The notes under the pieces were generated by a model, which had not been told where the DNA came from, did not search any database, and worked only from the letters and a program-made list of their open reading frames with translations. 64,000 nucleotides of DNA from Streptomyces fuscichromogenes (lineage in GTDB: Bacteria; Actinomycetota; Actinomycetes; Streptomycetales; Streptomycetaceae), in NCBI RefSeq assembly GCF_014645815.1, contig NZ_BMML01000002.1, positions 1 through 64,000 on the forward strand, written 5' to 3'. This document shows positions 1 to 8,781 of this stretch, piece after piece. Made by a program: the position numbers and the translations under genes. The number at the start of each line of letters is the position of its first letter. The stretch's first letter is position 1.

Positions 1-1401
1 GGGGTATCGCCGGAGGCAGCGGCACTCCGTCGTGTTGAGTTATGTCTCAAAGTATCTATCGGGACGGCGATGCCCGTGGCGGCCCGGGAGCTGGACGGGG
101 TGTCCCTGTACGCGTTCGCCTTCTCCGGGTACTTCACGACCAGCCTGTTCGGGATGGTGCTGGCCGGGCAGTGGTCGGACCGGAAGGGGCCGCTCGGGGC
201 GCTGACGACCGGGATCGGGGCCTTCGCCGCCGGGCTGGTGGTGGCCGGGACCGCACAGGCCATGTGGGTGTTCATTCTGGGGCGGGCCGTGCAGGGCTTC
301 GGCGGCGGGCTGGTCATCGTCGCCTTGTACGTCGTCGTGGGACGGGCCTATCCGGAGCGGTTGCGGCCCGCGATCATGGCCGCGTTCGCCGCGGGCTGGG
401 TGGTGCCGTCCGTCGTCGGGCCGCTGGCCGCCGGGGCGGTGACCGAGCGGCTCGGGTGGCGTTGGGTGTTCCTCGGGATACCGGTGCTGGTGGTCTTCCC
501 GGTGGCGCTCGCCCTGCCGCAGATACGGCGCCGGGCCGGCGGGCCGGTGACGGAAGGGGCGCAGGGCGCCCGGTCCATGGTGGAAGGGGTGCCGGACGCC
601 CGGCCCGTGGTGGAAGGGGTGCGGGGCGCCTTCGACCGGCGGCGGATCCGGCTCGCCCTCGCCATCTCGCTCGGCGCGGGGCTGCTGCAGTACGCGGCCC
701 AGGACCTGCGGTGGCAGGCGCTGGTACCGGGGCTGCTCGGCGGCGCCCTGCTGGTGCCCGCCGTGCTCGGGCTGCTCCCGCGCGGCACCTGGCGGGCGGC
801 CCGGGGCCTGCCGTCGGTCGTCCTGCTGCGCGGGGTCGCGGCCGGCGCCTTCATCTCCGCCGAGTCCTTCGTGCCGTTGATGCTCGTGACCCAGCGCGGG
901 CTGTCCCCCACCCTCGCCGGATTCTCGCTGGCCGCGGGCGGGGTGACCTGGGCGGTGGGCTCGTGGGTGCAGGCCCGGCCACGCATGGAGCCGCACCGGG
1001 AGCGGCTGATGACCCTGGGGATGGTGCTGGTCGCCGCGGCGATCGCCACCGTGCCCGCGGTGCTCGTGGCCGGCGTGCCGGTGTGGACCGTCGCCGTCGC
1101 CTGGGCCTTCGGCTGCTTCGGGATGGGGCTGGTGATCGCCTCGGTCAGCGTCCTGATGCTCCGGCTCTCCACGCCGCAGGAGGCCGGCGCCAACTCCGCC
1201 GCCCTCCAGATCTCCGACGCGCTCTCGAACGTCGTCCTGCTCGCCGCGACCGGCGCGGCCTTCGCGGCGCTCGGCGGCGGCAGCATGACGGGCGCGGCCG
1301 GGGCCGGTCACCGTCCGGCGGCCTTCGTCGCCGTGTTCCTGCCGATGACGTGCGTGGCCCTGGCCGGGGCCTGGGTGACGACCCGACTCCGTGATCTGTG
1401 A
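1..1401 (+). CDS. MFS efflux-type permease, 5' end missing
   Basis: Membrane permease of the major facilitator superfamily, probably a drug or metabolite exporter. The frame is open from base 1. The first in-frame ATG (70) has no Shine-Dalgarno and lies inside what should be helix 1, just before PVAARELDG, so the true start is upstream of the window or was lost. Visible features are the cytoplasmic loop motif GQWSDRKG after TM2, a run of hydrophobic helices to the C-terminus, and a charged central loop containing a 10-residue repeat (consensus RPVVEGVRGA, three copies). The substrate cannot be read from the sequence. The residues encoded upstream of 70 are not convincingly hydrophobic, so a frameshift near 40-60 is possible. 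Confident on family, low on substrate. Confidence 0.8.
   Translation, partial: GVSPEAAALRRVELCLKVSIGTAMPVAARELDGVSLYAFAFSGYFTTSLFGMVLAGQWSDRKGPLGALTTGIGAFAAGLVVAGTAQAMWVFILGRAVQGFGGGLVIVALYVVVGRAYPERLRPAIMAAFAAGWVVPSVVGPLAAGAVTERLGWRWVFLGIPVLVVFPVALALPQIRRRAGGPVTEGAQGARSMVEGVPDARPVVEGVRGAFDRRRIRLALAISLGAGLLQYAAQDLRWQALVPGLLGGALLVPAVLGLLPRGTWRAARGLPSVVLLRGVAAGAFISAESFVPLMLVTQRGLSPTLAGFSLAAGGVTWAVGSWVQARPRMEPHRERLMTLGMVLVAAAIATVPAVLVAGVPVWTVAVAWAFGCFGMGLVIASVSVLMLRLSTPQEAGANSAALQISDALSNVVLLAATGAAFAALGGGSMTGAAGAGHRPAAFVAVFLPMTCVALAGAWVTTRLRDL
541..630 (+). repeat. 30-bp in-frame tandem repeat, 3 copies
   Basis: Three consecutive 30-bp units (541-570, 571-600, 601-630) share the core GTGGAAGGGGTG or a close variant and encode 10-residue units in the central cytoplasmic loop of the MFS protein. 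The length is a multiple of three, so copy number can change without breaking the frame. Confidence 0.8.
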
Positions 1402-1441
1402 CGTGAGTCCCACCCGGGGGTGACCCGGCCTTGTCCGCGCC

Positions 1442-1468
1442 TTGACGGTCACGGGGCGCCGGTAGGGT
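1442..1468 (+). promoter_or_regulatory. Candidate promoter of the helicase gene
   Basis: TTGACG (1442-1447) and TAGGGT (1463-1468) resemble HrdB-type -35 and -10 boxes. The spacer is 15 bp, shorter than the usual 16-18, so this is a candidate only. The helicase GTG start lies about 65 bp downstream. Confidence 0.4.
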
Positions 1469-1534
1469 GGCCCGGTTGTCATACGTAGCCACCCGAGTCA
1501 TTCACTGCCGCCCGACCCCCTTACTACGGAGACC

Positions 1535-3337
1535 GTGACTACCACCGCCGCCTCTGCTTCCCAGTCCTCCCACCACCTTTCGCCGGCCTTCCCGGGCCGG
1601 GCGCCCTGGGGTACCGCCAGCAAGCTGCGTGCCTGGCAGCAGGGGGCCATGGAGAAGTACGTCCAGGAGCAGCCGCGCGACTTCCTGGCCGTGGCCACGC
1701 CCGGCGCCGGGAAGACGACGTTCGCGCTGACGCTCGCCTCCTGGCTGCTGCACCACCACGTCGTGCAGCAGGTCACCGTCGTCGCCCCCACCGAGCACCT
1801 GAAGAAGCAGTGGGCGGAGGCCGCGGCCCGGATAGGGATCAAGCTCGATCCCGAGTACAGCGCCGGACCGCTCAGCCGTGAGTACGACGGGGTGGCGGTG
1901 ACGTACGCCGGTGTCGGCGTGCGGCCCATGCTGCACCGCAACCGGTCCGAGCAGCGCAAGACCCTCGTCATCCTCGACGAGATCCACCACGCGGGCGACT
2001 CCAAGTCCTGGGGCGAGGCCTGCCTGGAGGCGTTCGAGCCGGCGACCCGGCGGCTGGCCCTGACCGGTACGCCGTTCCGGTCCGACACCAACCCCATCCC
2101 CTTCGTGACGTACGAGGAGGGACAGGACGGGATCCGGCGGTCGTCCGCCGACTACACGTACGGGTACGGCAACGCGCTCGCCGACCACGTCGTCCGCCCC
2201 GTCATCTTCCTGAGTTACAGCGGCAACATGCGCTGGCGGACGAAGGCCGGTGACGAGATCGCGGCCCGGCTCGGCGAGCCGATGACCAAGGACGCCGTCA
2301 GCCAGGCCTGGCGTACGGCCCTCGACGCCCGCGGCGAGTGGATGCCGGCGGTGCTGCGCGCGGCCGACCAGCGGCTGACCGAGGTGCGCAAGGGCATCCC
2401 GGACGCGGGCGCCCTCGTCATCGCCTCCGACCAGGAGTCGGCCCGCGCCTACGCCAAGCTGATCCGCGAGATCACGGGGACCAAGGCGACCCTGGTCCTC
2501 TCCGACGACACCGGCGCCTCCAAGCGGATCGACGACTTCAGCGCGAGTGGCGACCGGTGGATGGTCGCGGTGCGGATGGTGTCCGAGGGCGTCGACGTGC
2601 CCCGGCTCGCGGTCGGGGTCTACGCCACGACCATCTCCACTCCCCTCTTCTTCGCCCAGGCCGTCGGGCGGTTCGTGCGGTCCCGGCGGCGCGGCGAGAC
2701 CGCGTCGGTGTTCCTGCCGACCGTCCCCGATCTGCTGACCTTCGCCAACGAGATGGAGGTCGAGCGCGACCACGCCCTCGACAAGCCGAAGAAGGACGGC
2801 GAGGAGGACCCGTACGCCGAGTCCGAGAAGGAGATGGAGGAGGCGAACAAGGAGCAGGACGAGGACACCGGCGAGCAGGAGCAGTTCGCCTTCGAGGCGC
2901 TGGAGTCCGAGGCCGTCTTCGACCGGGTGCTCTACGACGGTGCCGAGTTCGGCATGCAGGCCCACCCGGGGAGCGAGGAGGAGCAGGACTACCTGGGCAT
3001 CCCGGGGCTCCTCGAACCCGACCAGGTGCAGATGCTGCTGCAGAAGCGGCAGGCCCGGCAGATCGCGCACAGCCGCAAGAAGCCGGACACCGAGGCCGAC
3101 CTGCTGGAACTGCCCGCGGACCGGCGGCCCGTCGTCTCCCACAAGGAGATGATGGAGCTGCGCAAGCAGCTGAACACGATGGTCAGCGCGTATGTGCATC
3201 AGAGCGGGAAGCCGCACGGGGTGATCCACACGGAGCTGCGCCGGGTGTGCGGAGGGCCGCCGAGCGCGGAGGCGACGGCGGGGCAGCTGCGGCAGCGGAT
3301 CGCCAAGGTGCAGGAGTGGGCCACCCGGATGCGGTAG
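1535..3337 (+). CDS. DExH-box superfamily 2 helicase
   Basis: Predicted ATP-dependent SF2 helicase of 600 residues, cytoplasmic, probably acting in nucleic-acid repair; the exact role is unknown. Motif I is ATPGAGKT (residues 54-61), motif II DEIHH (148-152), motif III LTGTP (176-180), and motif VI QAVGRFVRSRR lies near residues 374-384. A very acidic, Lys/Glu-rich insert (about residues 415-455) separates the helicase core from the C-terminal region, which ends with a helical segment. The start is GTG 1535, with a weak GGAG just upstream. It appears monocistronic and is followed by a hairpin at 3381. The overall layout recalls RadD-like helicases, but I cannot confirm that assignment. Confidence 0.88.
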   Translation: MTTTAASASQSSHHLSPAFPGRAPWGTASKLRAWQQGAMEKYVQEQPRDFLAVATPGAGKTTFALTLASWLLHHHVVQQVTVVAPTEHLKKQWAEAAARIGIKLDPEYSAGPLSREYDGVAVTYAGVGVRPMLHRNRSEQRKTLVILDEIHHAGDSKSWGEACLEAFEPATRRLALTGTPFRSDTNPIPFVTYEEGQDGIRRSSADYTYGYGNALADHVVRPVIFLSYSGNMRWRTKAGDEIAARLGEPMTKDAVSQAWRTALDARGEWMPAVLRAADQRLTEVRKGIPDAGALVIASDQESARAYAKLIREITGTKATLVLSDDTGASKRIDDFSASGDRWMVAVRMVSEGVDVPRLAVGVYATTISTPLFFAQAVGRFVRSRRRGETASVFLPTVPDLLTFANEMEVERDHALDKPKKDGEEDPYAESEKEMEEANKEQDEDTGEQEQFAFEALESEAVFDRVLYDGAEFGMQAHPGSEEEQDYLGIPGLLEPDQVQMLLQKRQARQIAHSRKKPDTEADLLELPADRRPVVSHKEMMELRKQLNTMVSAYVHQSGKPHGVIHTELRRVCGGPPSAEATAGQLRQRIAKVQEWATRMR

Positions 3338-3678
3338 TCGGTCGGGTGCGGGTCGTCCGTGGTTGCTCGCGCAGTTCCCCGCGCCCCTGAAGGGGCGCGT
3401 CACTCCGGCGCATACCGGTTGAAACCGAAGTAGTCCATACCGGTGTGTGACCGGATTCTGGACGGAGACTTCCGCTCAGCGAACCCGCTTCGCTACTGTC
3501 CGCCTACGCACACGCCCCGTGGCAGCGCCGCCGCGGAGCGCAGCCGTGAAGCGACTGGGCCCGGAGCCGCCGGGCCGCCATGCCGATCGGCGGCCTCTGA
3601 AGCGCGTCGCTGACGGGACTCGGCGACGCATCCGCCGCGTCGGAGGTTGCCGACCTCACCACCTAAGGAGTGGGCGTC
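3338..3678. other. Noncoding gap with terminator hairpin and CATACCGGT repeats
   Basis: No plausible gene. It holds the helicase terminator (3381-3398), two direct copies of CATACCGGT about 27 bp apart (near 3411 and 3438), which could be operator half-sites, and GC-rich inverted repeats near 3560-3580 (GGCCCG...CGGGCC). It also carries the short GCGCAGTTCCCCGCGCCCC element found elsewhere in the window. Confidence 0.5.
3381..3398 (+). terminator. GC-rich hairpin after the helicase gene
   Basis: GCGCCCC, loop TGAA, GGGGCGC: a perfect 7-bp stem 43 bp past the helicase stop. There is no T-run, as is usual in Streptomyces. It is embedded in the dispersed GCGCAGTTCCCC repeat element. Confidence 0.6.
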
Positions 3679-4320
3679 GTGACCGCGGAGACCTCTCAGA
3701 CGCTCGACCGGGGACTGCGTGTCCTCAAACTGCTGGCCGACACGGACCACGGGCTGACCGTCACCGAGCTTTCCAACAAACTGGGCGTGAACCGGACCGT
3801 GGTGTACCGGTTGCTCGCCACGCTTGAGCAGCATGCGCTGGTACGGCGTGACCTGGGCGGGCGAGCCCGGGTCGGGCTGGGCGTGCTGCGCCTCGGCCGG
3901 CAGGTGCATCCCCTCGTACGGGAAGCGGCCCTGCCGGCGCTGCGTTCGCTCGCCGAGGACATAGGGGCGACGGCTCATCTGACGCTGGTCGACGGGACCG
4001 AGGCGCTCGCCGTCGCGGTCGTCGAGCCGTCCTGGACCGACTATCACGTCGCCTACCGGGCCGGTTTCCGGCACCCGCTGGACCGCGGGGCCGCCGGCAG
4101 GGCGATCCTCGCCGCCCGGCACTCGGCGCGGGACGACCCCGGGTACACGCTGACGCACGGCGAACTGGAGGCCGGAGCGAGCGGTGCGGCAGCGCCGCTG
4201 CTCGGGGTCACCGGGGTCGAGGGCAGTGTCGGGGTCGTGATGCTGGCCGACGCCGTGCCGGAACGAGTCGGGACGCGGGTGATGGACGCGGCACGGGAGG
4301 TCGCGGAGGCACTGCGGTAG
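3679..4320 (+). CDS. IclR-family transcriptional regulator
   Basis: DNA-binding regulator of 213 residues from GTG 3679, chosen because AAGGAG (3665-3670) sits 8 nt upstream; the earlier GTG at 3670 overlaps that ribosome site. An N-terminal winged helix (GLTVTELSNKLGVNRTVVYR, about residues 26-45) is followed by an effector-binding domain containing DRGAAGRAILAA, typical of the family. The protein is somewhat short for IclR (usually about 250). The effector and targets are unknown. The next gene in the same direction is an amino-acid permease 340 bp away, so control of the downstream amino-acid module is possible but unproven. Confidence 0.88.
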   Translation: MTAETSQTLDRGLRVLKLLADTDHGLTVTELSNKLGVNRTVVYRLLATLEQHALVRRDLGGRARVGLGVLRLGRQVHPLVREAALPALRSLAEDIGATAHLTLVDGTEALAVAVVEPSWTDYHVAYRAGFRHPLDRGAAGRAILAARHSARDDPGYTLTHGELEAGASGAAAPLLGVTGVEGSVGVVMLADAVPERVGTRVMDAAREVAEALR

Positions 4321-4661
4321 GGGGCTGGGGGGTGGGGACGCTCACCGGCGCTTGCCGGGTGCCGCCGCGCCCACCCTCCCCCACTCTCGGCTTCGCTCGA
4401 GCGGGGGGACCCCCATCGCCCTGCGGCACGCCTGCCCGCAGTTAAGTCTTTTAGGGGCGCGGGGAACTGCGCGGGCAACCCCCACCGGCCCGCGGTCGCA
4501 CGACGGCCGTCACCACCCCCCTTTGTTTCACCCGCCCACCCCACATTGGCCGATCCGCCAATCCCACCCCTCAACCTCTGACCGATCCCCCCAGCCGCCC
4601 ACGCCCGTTCCCTCCGCATCATCAGGGCCAGACAAGAGCCCACGGCGGAGGGAACGGCACA
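4321..4661. other. Noncoding gap carrying two repeat elements
   Basis: No gene seen. It contains a hairpin-forming element at about 4372-4415 (CCCCCACTCTCGGCTTCGCT then CGAGCGGGGGG) and a copy of the dispersed element at 4453-4495 (GGGGCGCGGGGAACTGCGCG followed by CCCCCACCGGCCCGC). The permease ribosome site GGAGGGAA (4646-4653) closes the gap. Confidence 0.6.
4453..4495 (-). repeat. Dispersed GCGCAGTTCCCC element
   Basis: Matches the core of the 148-bp array unit at 24757-25262 (GGGGCGCGGGGAACTGCGCG plus CACCGGCCCGCGG). One of several intergenic copies in the window. Confidence 0.75.
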
Positions 4662-6104
4662 GTGGAGACAGTGCGGACACGACCCCGGCAACAAGTCGGC
4701 ACCGCAGGCCGGCTCACCCGGCGGCAATCCGTCGGCGCCCTCGTCGGCGAGGCGGACGCGAGCCCGTTGAAGCGGACCATGGGGGTCACCCAGCTCACCC
4801 TGCTGAGCGTCGGCGCGACCCTCGGCACCGGCATCTTCGTCGTGCTCGGGCAGGCCGTGCCCGAGGCCGGCCCGGCGATCGTCGTCTCCTTCGTGCTGGC
4901 CGGTGTCACCGCCCTGTTCTCGGCCCTGTCGTACGCCGAGCTCGCCGGCATGATCCCCGGCTCGGGATCGTCGTACAGCTACGCCTACGCCACCCTCGGC
5001 GAACTCGTCGCCTGGGTGTGCGGGTGGTGTCTGATCCTGGAGTACGGCGTGTCGGTGGCCGCCGTCGCCGTCGGATGGGGGCAGTACGTCAACGAACTGC
5101 TCGGTCTCACCTTCGGCGTCACCCTGCCGGACTCGCTCAGCGCCCCGCCCGGCGCCGGCGGCACGCTCAACGTCCCGGCCGCGCTCATCGTCGTCCTCGC
5201 GATGGTCGTCCTGCTGCGCGGGGCCAAGGAGAGCGCCGTCGCCAACGTCATCATGGTCGGGGTGAAGATCGCGGCCCTCGTGATGTTCTGCGCCGTCGCC
5301 TTCACCGCGTTCCACGCCGGCAACTTCCAGCCGCTCTTCCCGCTCGGCGCCGCCGGGATGAGCGCGGGCGCCGCCTCGCTCTTCTTCTCCTACATCGGTT
5401 TCGACGCCGCGAGCACCGCGGGCGAGGAGGCCCGCAACCCGCAGCGCGACCTGCCGCGGGCGATCATCCTCTCCCTCGTCCTCGTCACGGCCCTGTACGT
5501 CCTGGTGGCCGTCGCCGCGCTCGGCGCGATGCCGTGGAAGCAGTTCGCGGGGACCGAGGCGACGCTCAGCGAGGTGCTCGTACGGGCCGTCGGCGGCGGC
5601 GACCTGTGGCCGATCCTGCTCTCCGTCGGCGCCGTGGTCGCCACCACCAGCGTCGTCCTCACCGTGCAGTACGGGCAGATCCGGATCCTGTACGCGATGT
5701 CCCGGGACGGGCTCGTGCCACCGCTGTTCGCCAAGGTCCACCCGCGCACCGGGGTGCCCCGCGCCAACACCGTGATCGTCTCCTCCTTCATCGCCGTCCT
5801 CGCCGCCCTGGTGCCGCTCGGCAGCCTCGCCGATGCCACCAGCATCGGCACCCTCTTCGCGTTCATGCTGGTCAACGTGGCCGTGGTGATCCTGCGACGG
5901 CGCAGCCCGGACACGCCCCGCTCCTTCCGCGTCCCCTTCTCCCCGGTCGTGCCGGTGCTCGGCGTCGGTTTCTGCGGCTACCTGCTGTTCAGCCTCGGCG
6001 CCGACACCTGGATCGCCTTCGGGGCGTGGATGGCCGTCGGCCTCGTCGTCTACGGCTGCTACGGCATCCGCCACTCCAAGCTCGCCACCCGGGACCTGGT
6101 GTGA
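4662..6104 (+). CDS. APC-superfamily amino-acid permease
   Basis: Integral membrane amino-acid transporter of 480 residues with about 12 predicted helices. The TM1 motif GATLGTGIFVVLGQ and the segment SYIGFDAASTAGEEARNPQR are typical of the cationic amino-acid transporter (CAT) branch of the APC superfamily. The start is GTG 4662 with GGAGGGAA 8 nt upstream. The stop overlaps the start of the M20 deacylase by 4 nt (GTGA at 6101-6104), so the two are translationally coupled. Given the racemase, GNAT and deacylase genes that follow, the likely job is uptake of an amino acid, perhaps a D-amino acid, for that pathway. Substrate specificity is inference. Confidence 0.88.
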   Translation: METVRTRPRQQVGTAGRLTRRQSVGALVGEADASPLKRTMGVTQLTLLSVGATLGTGIFVVLGQAVPEAGPAIVVSFVLAGVTALFSALSYAELAGMIPGSGSSYSYAYATLGELVAWVCGWCLILEYGVSVAAVAVGWGQYVNELLGLTFGVTLPDSLSAPPGAGGTLNVPAALIVVLAMVVLLRGAKESAVANVIMVGVKIAALVMFCAVAFTAFHAGNFQPLFPLGAAGMSAGAASLFFSYIGFDAASTAGEEARNPQRDLPRAIILSLVLVTALYVLVAVAALGAMPWKQFAGTEATLSEVLVRAVGGGDLWPILLSVGAVVATTSVVLTVQYGQIRILYAMSRDGLVPPLFAKVHPRTGVPRANTVIVSSFIAVLAALVPLGSLADATSIGTLFAFMLVNVAVVILRRRSPDTPRSFRVPFSPVVPVLGVGFCGYLLFSLGADTWIAFGAWMAVGLVVYGCYGIRHSKLATRDLV

Positions 6105-7147
6105 CCGCCCTCGACCTCACCACCGACGTCGTCGACCTCACCCGGGCCCTCGTCGACCTCCCCTCCGAGAGCGGGGCGGAGGCCCGGATCGCGGACGCGG
6201 TGGAGCACGCCCTGCGCGGCCTCGGGCATCTCAAGGTCGACCGCGTCGGCAACACCGTGGTCGCCCGCACCGCCCTCGGCCGGGACCGGCGGGTCCTGAT
6301 CGCAGGGCACCTGGACACCGTCCCGGCCGCCGGGAACCTGCCCTCCCGGCTCGCCGAGGGCCGCGTGCACGGCCTCGGCGCCTGTGACATGAAGGGCGGG
6401 GTGGCGGTCGCCCTGCGGCTGGCCGCCACCGTCCCGGAACCGGCCGTCGACCTCACCTTCGTCCTCTACGAGTGCGAGGAGGTGGAGGGGGAGCGCAACG
6501 GGCTCAACCAGCTGACCCCCGAGGTGCTCGCCGCCGACCTCGCCATCCTCATGGAGCCCTCCGACGCCGGGATCGAGGCCGGCTGCCAGGGGTACCTGAG
6601 CGCCGACGTCGTCGTGCGCGGGCGGCGCGCGCACACCGCCCGCGCCTGGCAGGGCGTCAACGCCGCCCACCGGGCCGCCCGGGTGCTCCAACGGCTCGAC
6701 GACCACACCGCCGAGCGGGTCGTGATCGACGGGCTGGAGTACCGGGAGGGGCTGAGCGCGGTCGCCGTACGGGCCGGGGTCGCCGGGAACGTCGTACCCG
6801 ACGAGTGCGTCGTCAGCGTCAACTACCGTTTCGCGCCCAGCCGTTCGACGGCGGACGCGGAGGAGTACGTACGAGGGCTGTTCCCGGAGTACGAGGTCCG
6901 GGTCACCGAGGTGGTCGCCGGTGCGCCGCCGCGCCTGGACCGGGTCGCCGAGCTCGTCGAGGCGCTCGGGGCCGTGCCCCGGCCCAAGTTGGGGTGGACC
7001 GACGTCGCGCGGTTCGCGGCGCTGGACGTGCCCGCCCTCAACTACGGCCCGGGGGACCCCTCCCTCGCGCACACGGCGGGGGAGTACGTGCCGGTCGGGC
7101 AACTGCGCGCCTGCGAACGGAGCCTCAGGGCGTGGCTGCTGCGCTGA
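6101..7147 (+). CDS. M20 peptidase, N-succinyl-amino-acid desuccinylase type
   Basis: Zinc-dependent M20 deacylase of 348 residues, annotated in relatives as succinyl-diaminopimelate desuccinylase. Metal and catalytic residues are visible: His70 and Asp72 in GHLDTVP, Asp96 in CDMKGG, the Glu126-Glu127 pair in YECEEVEG, and a C-terminal His in SLAHTAGEY. The GTG start overlaps the permease stop. In this neighbourhood I favour removal of the succinyl group from N-succinyl-L-amino acids made by the racemase at 9573, rather than lysine biosynthesis; that is inferred from context and from the Geobacillus pathway. Its 3' end overlaps the convergent PucR gene by 23 bp. Confidence 0.82.
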   Translation: MTALDLTTDVVDLTRALVDLPSESGAEARIADAVEHALRGLGHLKVDRVGNTVVARTALGRDRRVLIAGHLDTVPAAGNLPSRLAEGRVHGLGACDMKGGVAVALRLAATVPEPAVDLTFVLYECEEVEGERNGLNQLTPEVLAADLAILMEPSDAGIEAGCQGYLSADVVVRGRRAHTARAWQGVNAAHRAARVLQRLDDHTAERVVIDGLEYREGLSAVAVRAGVAGNVVPDECVVSVNYRFAPSRSTADAEEYVRGLFPEYEVRVTEVVAGAPPRLDRVAELVEALGAVPRPKLGWTDVARFAALDVPALNYGPGDPSLAHTAGEYVPVGQLRACERSLRAWLLR

Positions 7148-8672
7148 GCCCGGCCAGCACCCGCAACTGCAGCCACAGCACCAGCCGTTCGTCGGGATCG
7201 TCCAGGTCGATCCCGACGTGCTGCCGGACCTGGCGCAGCCGGTAGCGGCAGGTGTTGGGGTGGACGGCCAGCAGCTCGGCCGCGCCCGCCATGTCGCAGC
7301 CCGCGTCGAACCAGCAGACCAGGGTGCGGGCGTACTCGGTGCCGTGCCCGGCGTCGTACGCCAGCACCCGCTGCCAGGCCCCCGCGGTCAACTCCCGCCG
7401 CTCGCCGAGCACTTCGGCCAGCCGGAGCAGGGTGACCCGGGGGCGCACCTCGTCCACCGTGGCCACCGGCGACCGCGCGTCCAGCACCCGCAGCACCAGG
7501 TCCGCGTCCGCCCGGGAGGCGGCCACCCCGCCCACGTCCGGGACCAGCTCGCCCAGCCCCGCCCGCACCGGTACCCGCAGCGCCTGCCCGGCCCGCCGCA
7601 CGATGTCCTCGGCCAGCGGCCGGTGCCGGGCCCCCGGACCGGGCAGCAGCGCGTACACCACCCCCTCGACCAGCACACACGCCTGCCGCCCGTAGCGCGC
7701 CTCGCACTGCAGCCGTACGACGTCCAGCAGGCGCAGCGCGGTGCGCTCGGCGTCCGGCACGTTCGTGGCGGTGTCGAGCGCGAACGCGGCCACCCGTACC
7801 TCGCCGTCCACGCCCAGGCGGGCCGCGGCGGCCGGGGCGTCGGCCGTGCCGTCGAGGAGCCGGCGCAGCAGGTCGCCGCTCTGGTGGCGGGCCAGTTCCT
7901 GCGCGGCGCGGGCACGCAGCAGGAGCAGGGCGGCGGTGGCGGCGCCCTGTGCGAGGGTCTCCTCGGCGTCCGGCGCGAGCGTGCCGCCGTCGACCACCCA
8001 GACCGAGCCGAGCGTCTCGCCGCCGGCCCGCACCGCCATCGCCAGCCGGGGCAGGTCGGCATCCCGCAACGCCGGGAGCCGGACCGGCCGTTCGGCCGAG
8101 AACAGGGTCCGGTACTGCTCGGTGTTCTCGGCGCTGGCCGGCACCTGGAGGCCCAGGATGCCCTGCCGGCGGTCCTCGTCGACCGGCTGCCCGGCGACGG
8201 TGGAGTAGGCGAGGATCCGCTGCCGGGGGTCCTCGATGGCGGTGGCCCCGCCGACCCCGGCCGCGATCGCGTCGGCCAGCGCGAACAGGTCGCCGAGCCC
8301 GCTGCCGGGGGCCGCCGGGCGGGCGCCGATCGCCGAGGCCAGCAGCAGGTGGACGTGGTGCCAGGCGGCGTCCTCGTCGACCGACAGCAGCGCGATCCCG
8401 TGCGTCTCCGCCTCCCCGACCGGCCCGTCCGCGCCCCGCACCACCACCCCGGTCAGCCCCGCCCCGGCCGCCGCCCGCACCAGCGGCCCGGCCGCCGCCG
8501 CGCGCACCCCGACCGCCAGCAGCAGCGCACCCGGCCGCCGGGGCAGCGGGGCGTGGGCGTCGTACAGCAGCGCCTCGGTCACCGGCACGGCCAGCCCGGC
8601 GGGGGCCGTGTGCAGCCGGACCGAGGGACCGCCGACGACGTCGAGCAGGTCACCGAGGGTGCAGGCGTCCAT
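7125..8672 (-). CDS. PucR-family transcriptional regulator
   Basis: Cytoplasmic regulator of 515 residues. The N-terminal PucR-type domain begins TLGDLLDVVGGPSV, a GAF-like middle follows (about residues 150-290), and the C-terminal PucR helix-turn-helix contains LLAVHPNTCRYRLRQVRQ. The ATG at 8672 was chosen because GAGGA precedes it; the frame runs open further upstream to 8849 without a ribosome site. PucR proteins commonly control purine or amino-acid catabolism. It is divergent from the GNAT-racemase pair (109 bp between starts) and convergent with the deacylase, so it is the obvious candidate regulator of the D-amino-acid module. The effector is unknown. Confidence 0.87.
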   Translation of the reverse strand: MDACTLGDLLDVVGGPSVRLHTAPAGLAVPVTEALLYDAHAPLPRRPGALLLAVGVRAAAAGPLVRAAAGAGLTGVVVRGADGPVGEAETHGIALLSVDEDAAWHHVHLLLASAIGARPAAPGSGLGDLFALADAIAAGVGGATAIEDPRQRILAYSTVAGQPVDEDRRQGILGLQVPASAENTEQYRTLFSAERPVRLPALRDADLPRLAMAVRAGGETLGSVWVVDGGTLAPDAEETLAQGAATAALLLLRARAAQELARHQSGDLLRRLLDGTADAPAAAARLGVDGEVRVAAFALDTATNVPDAERTALRLLDVVRLQCEARYGRQACVLVEGVVYALLPGPGARHRPLAEDIVRRAGQALRVPVRAGLGELVPDVGGVAASRADADLVLRVLDARSPVATVDEVRPRVTLLRLAEVLGERRELTAGAWQRVLAYDAGHGTEYARTLVCWFDAGCDMAGAAELLAVHPNTCRYRLRQVRQHVGIDLDDPDERLVLWLQLRVLAGLSAAATP

Positions 8673-8781
8673 GGGAGTCCTCAAGGGAACAGGGGGTGCT
8701 TGGCCGATCTCCTCATGAAGATATGCATTCCTTGTCCGTCCGCACAACACACGGAAAGGGGTCGGCTCCGAGACTCGGATC

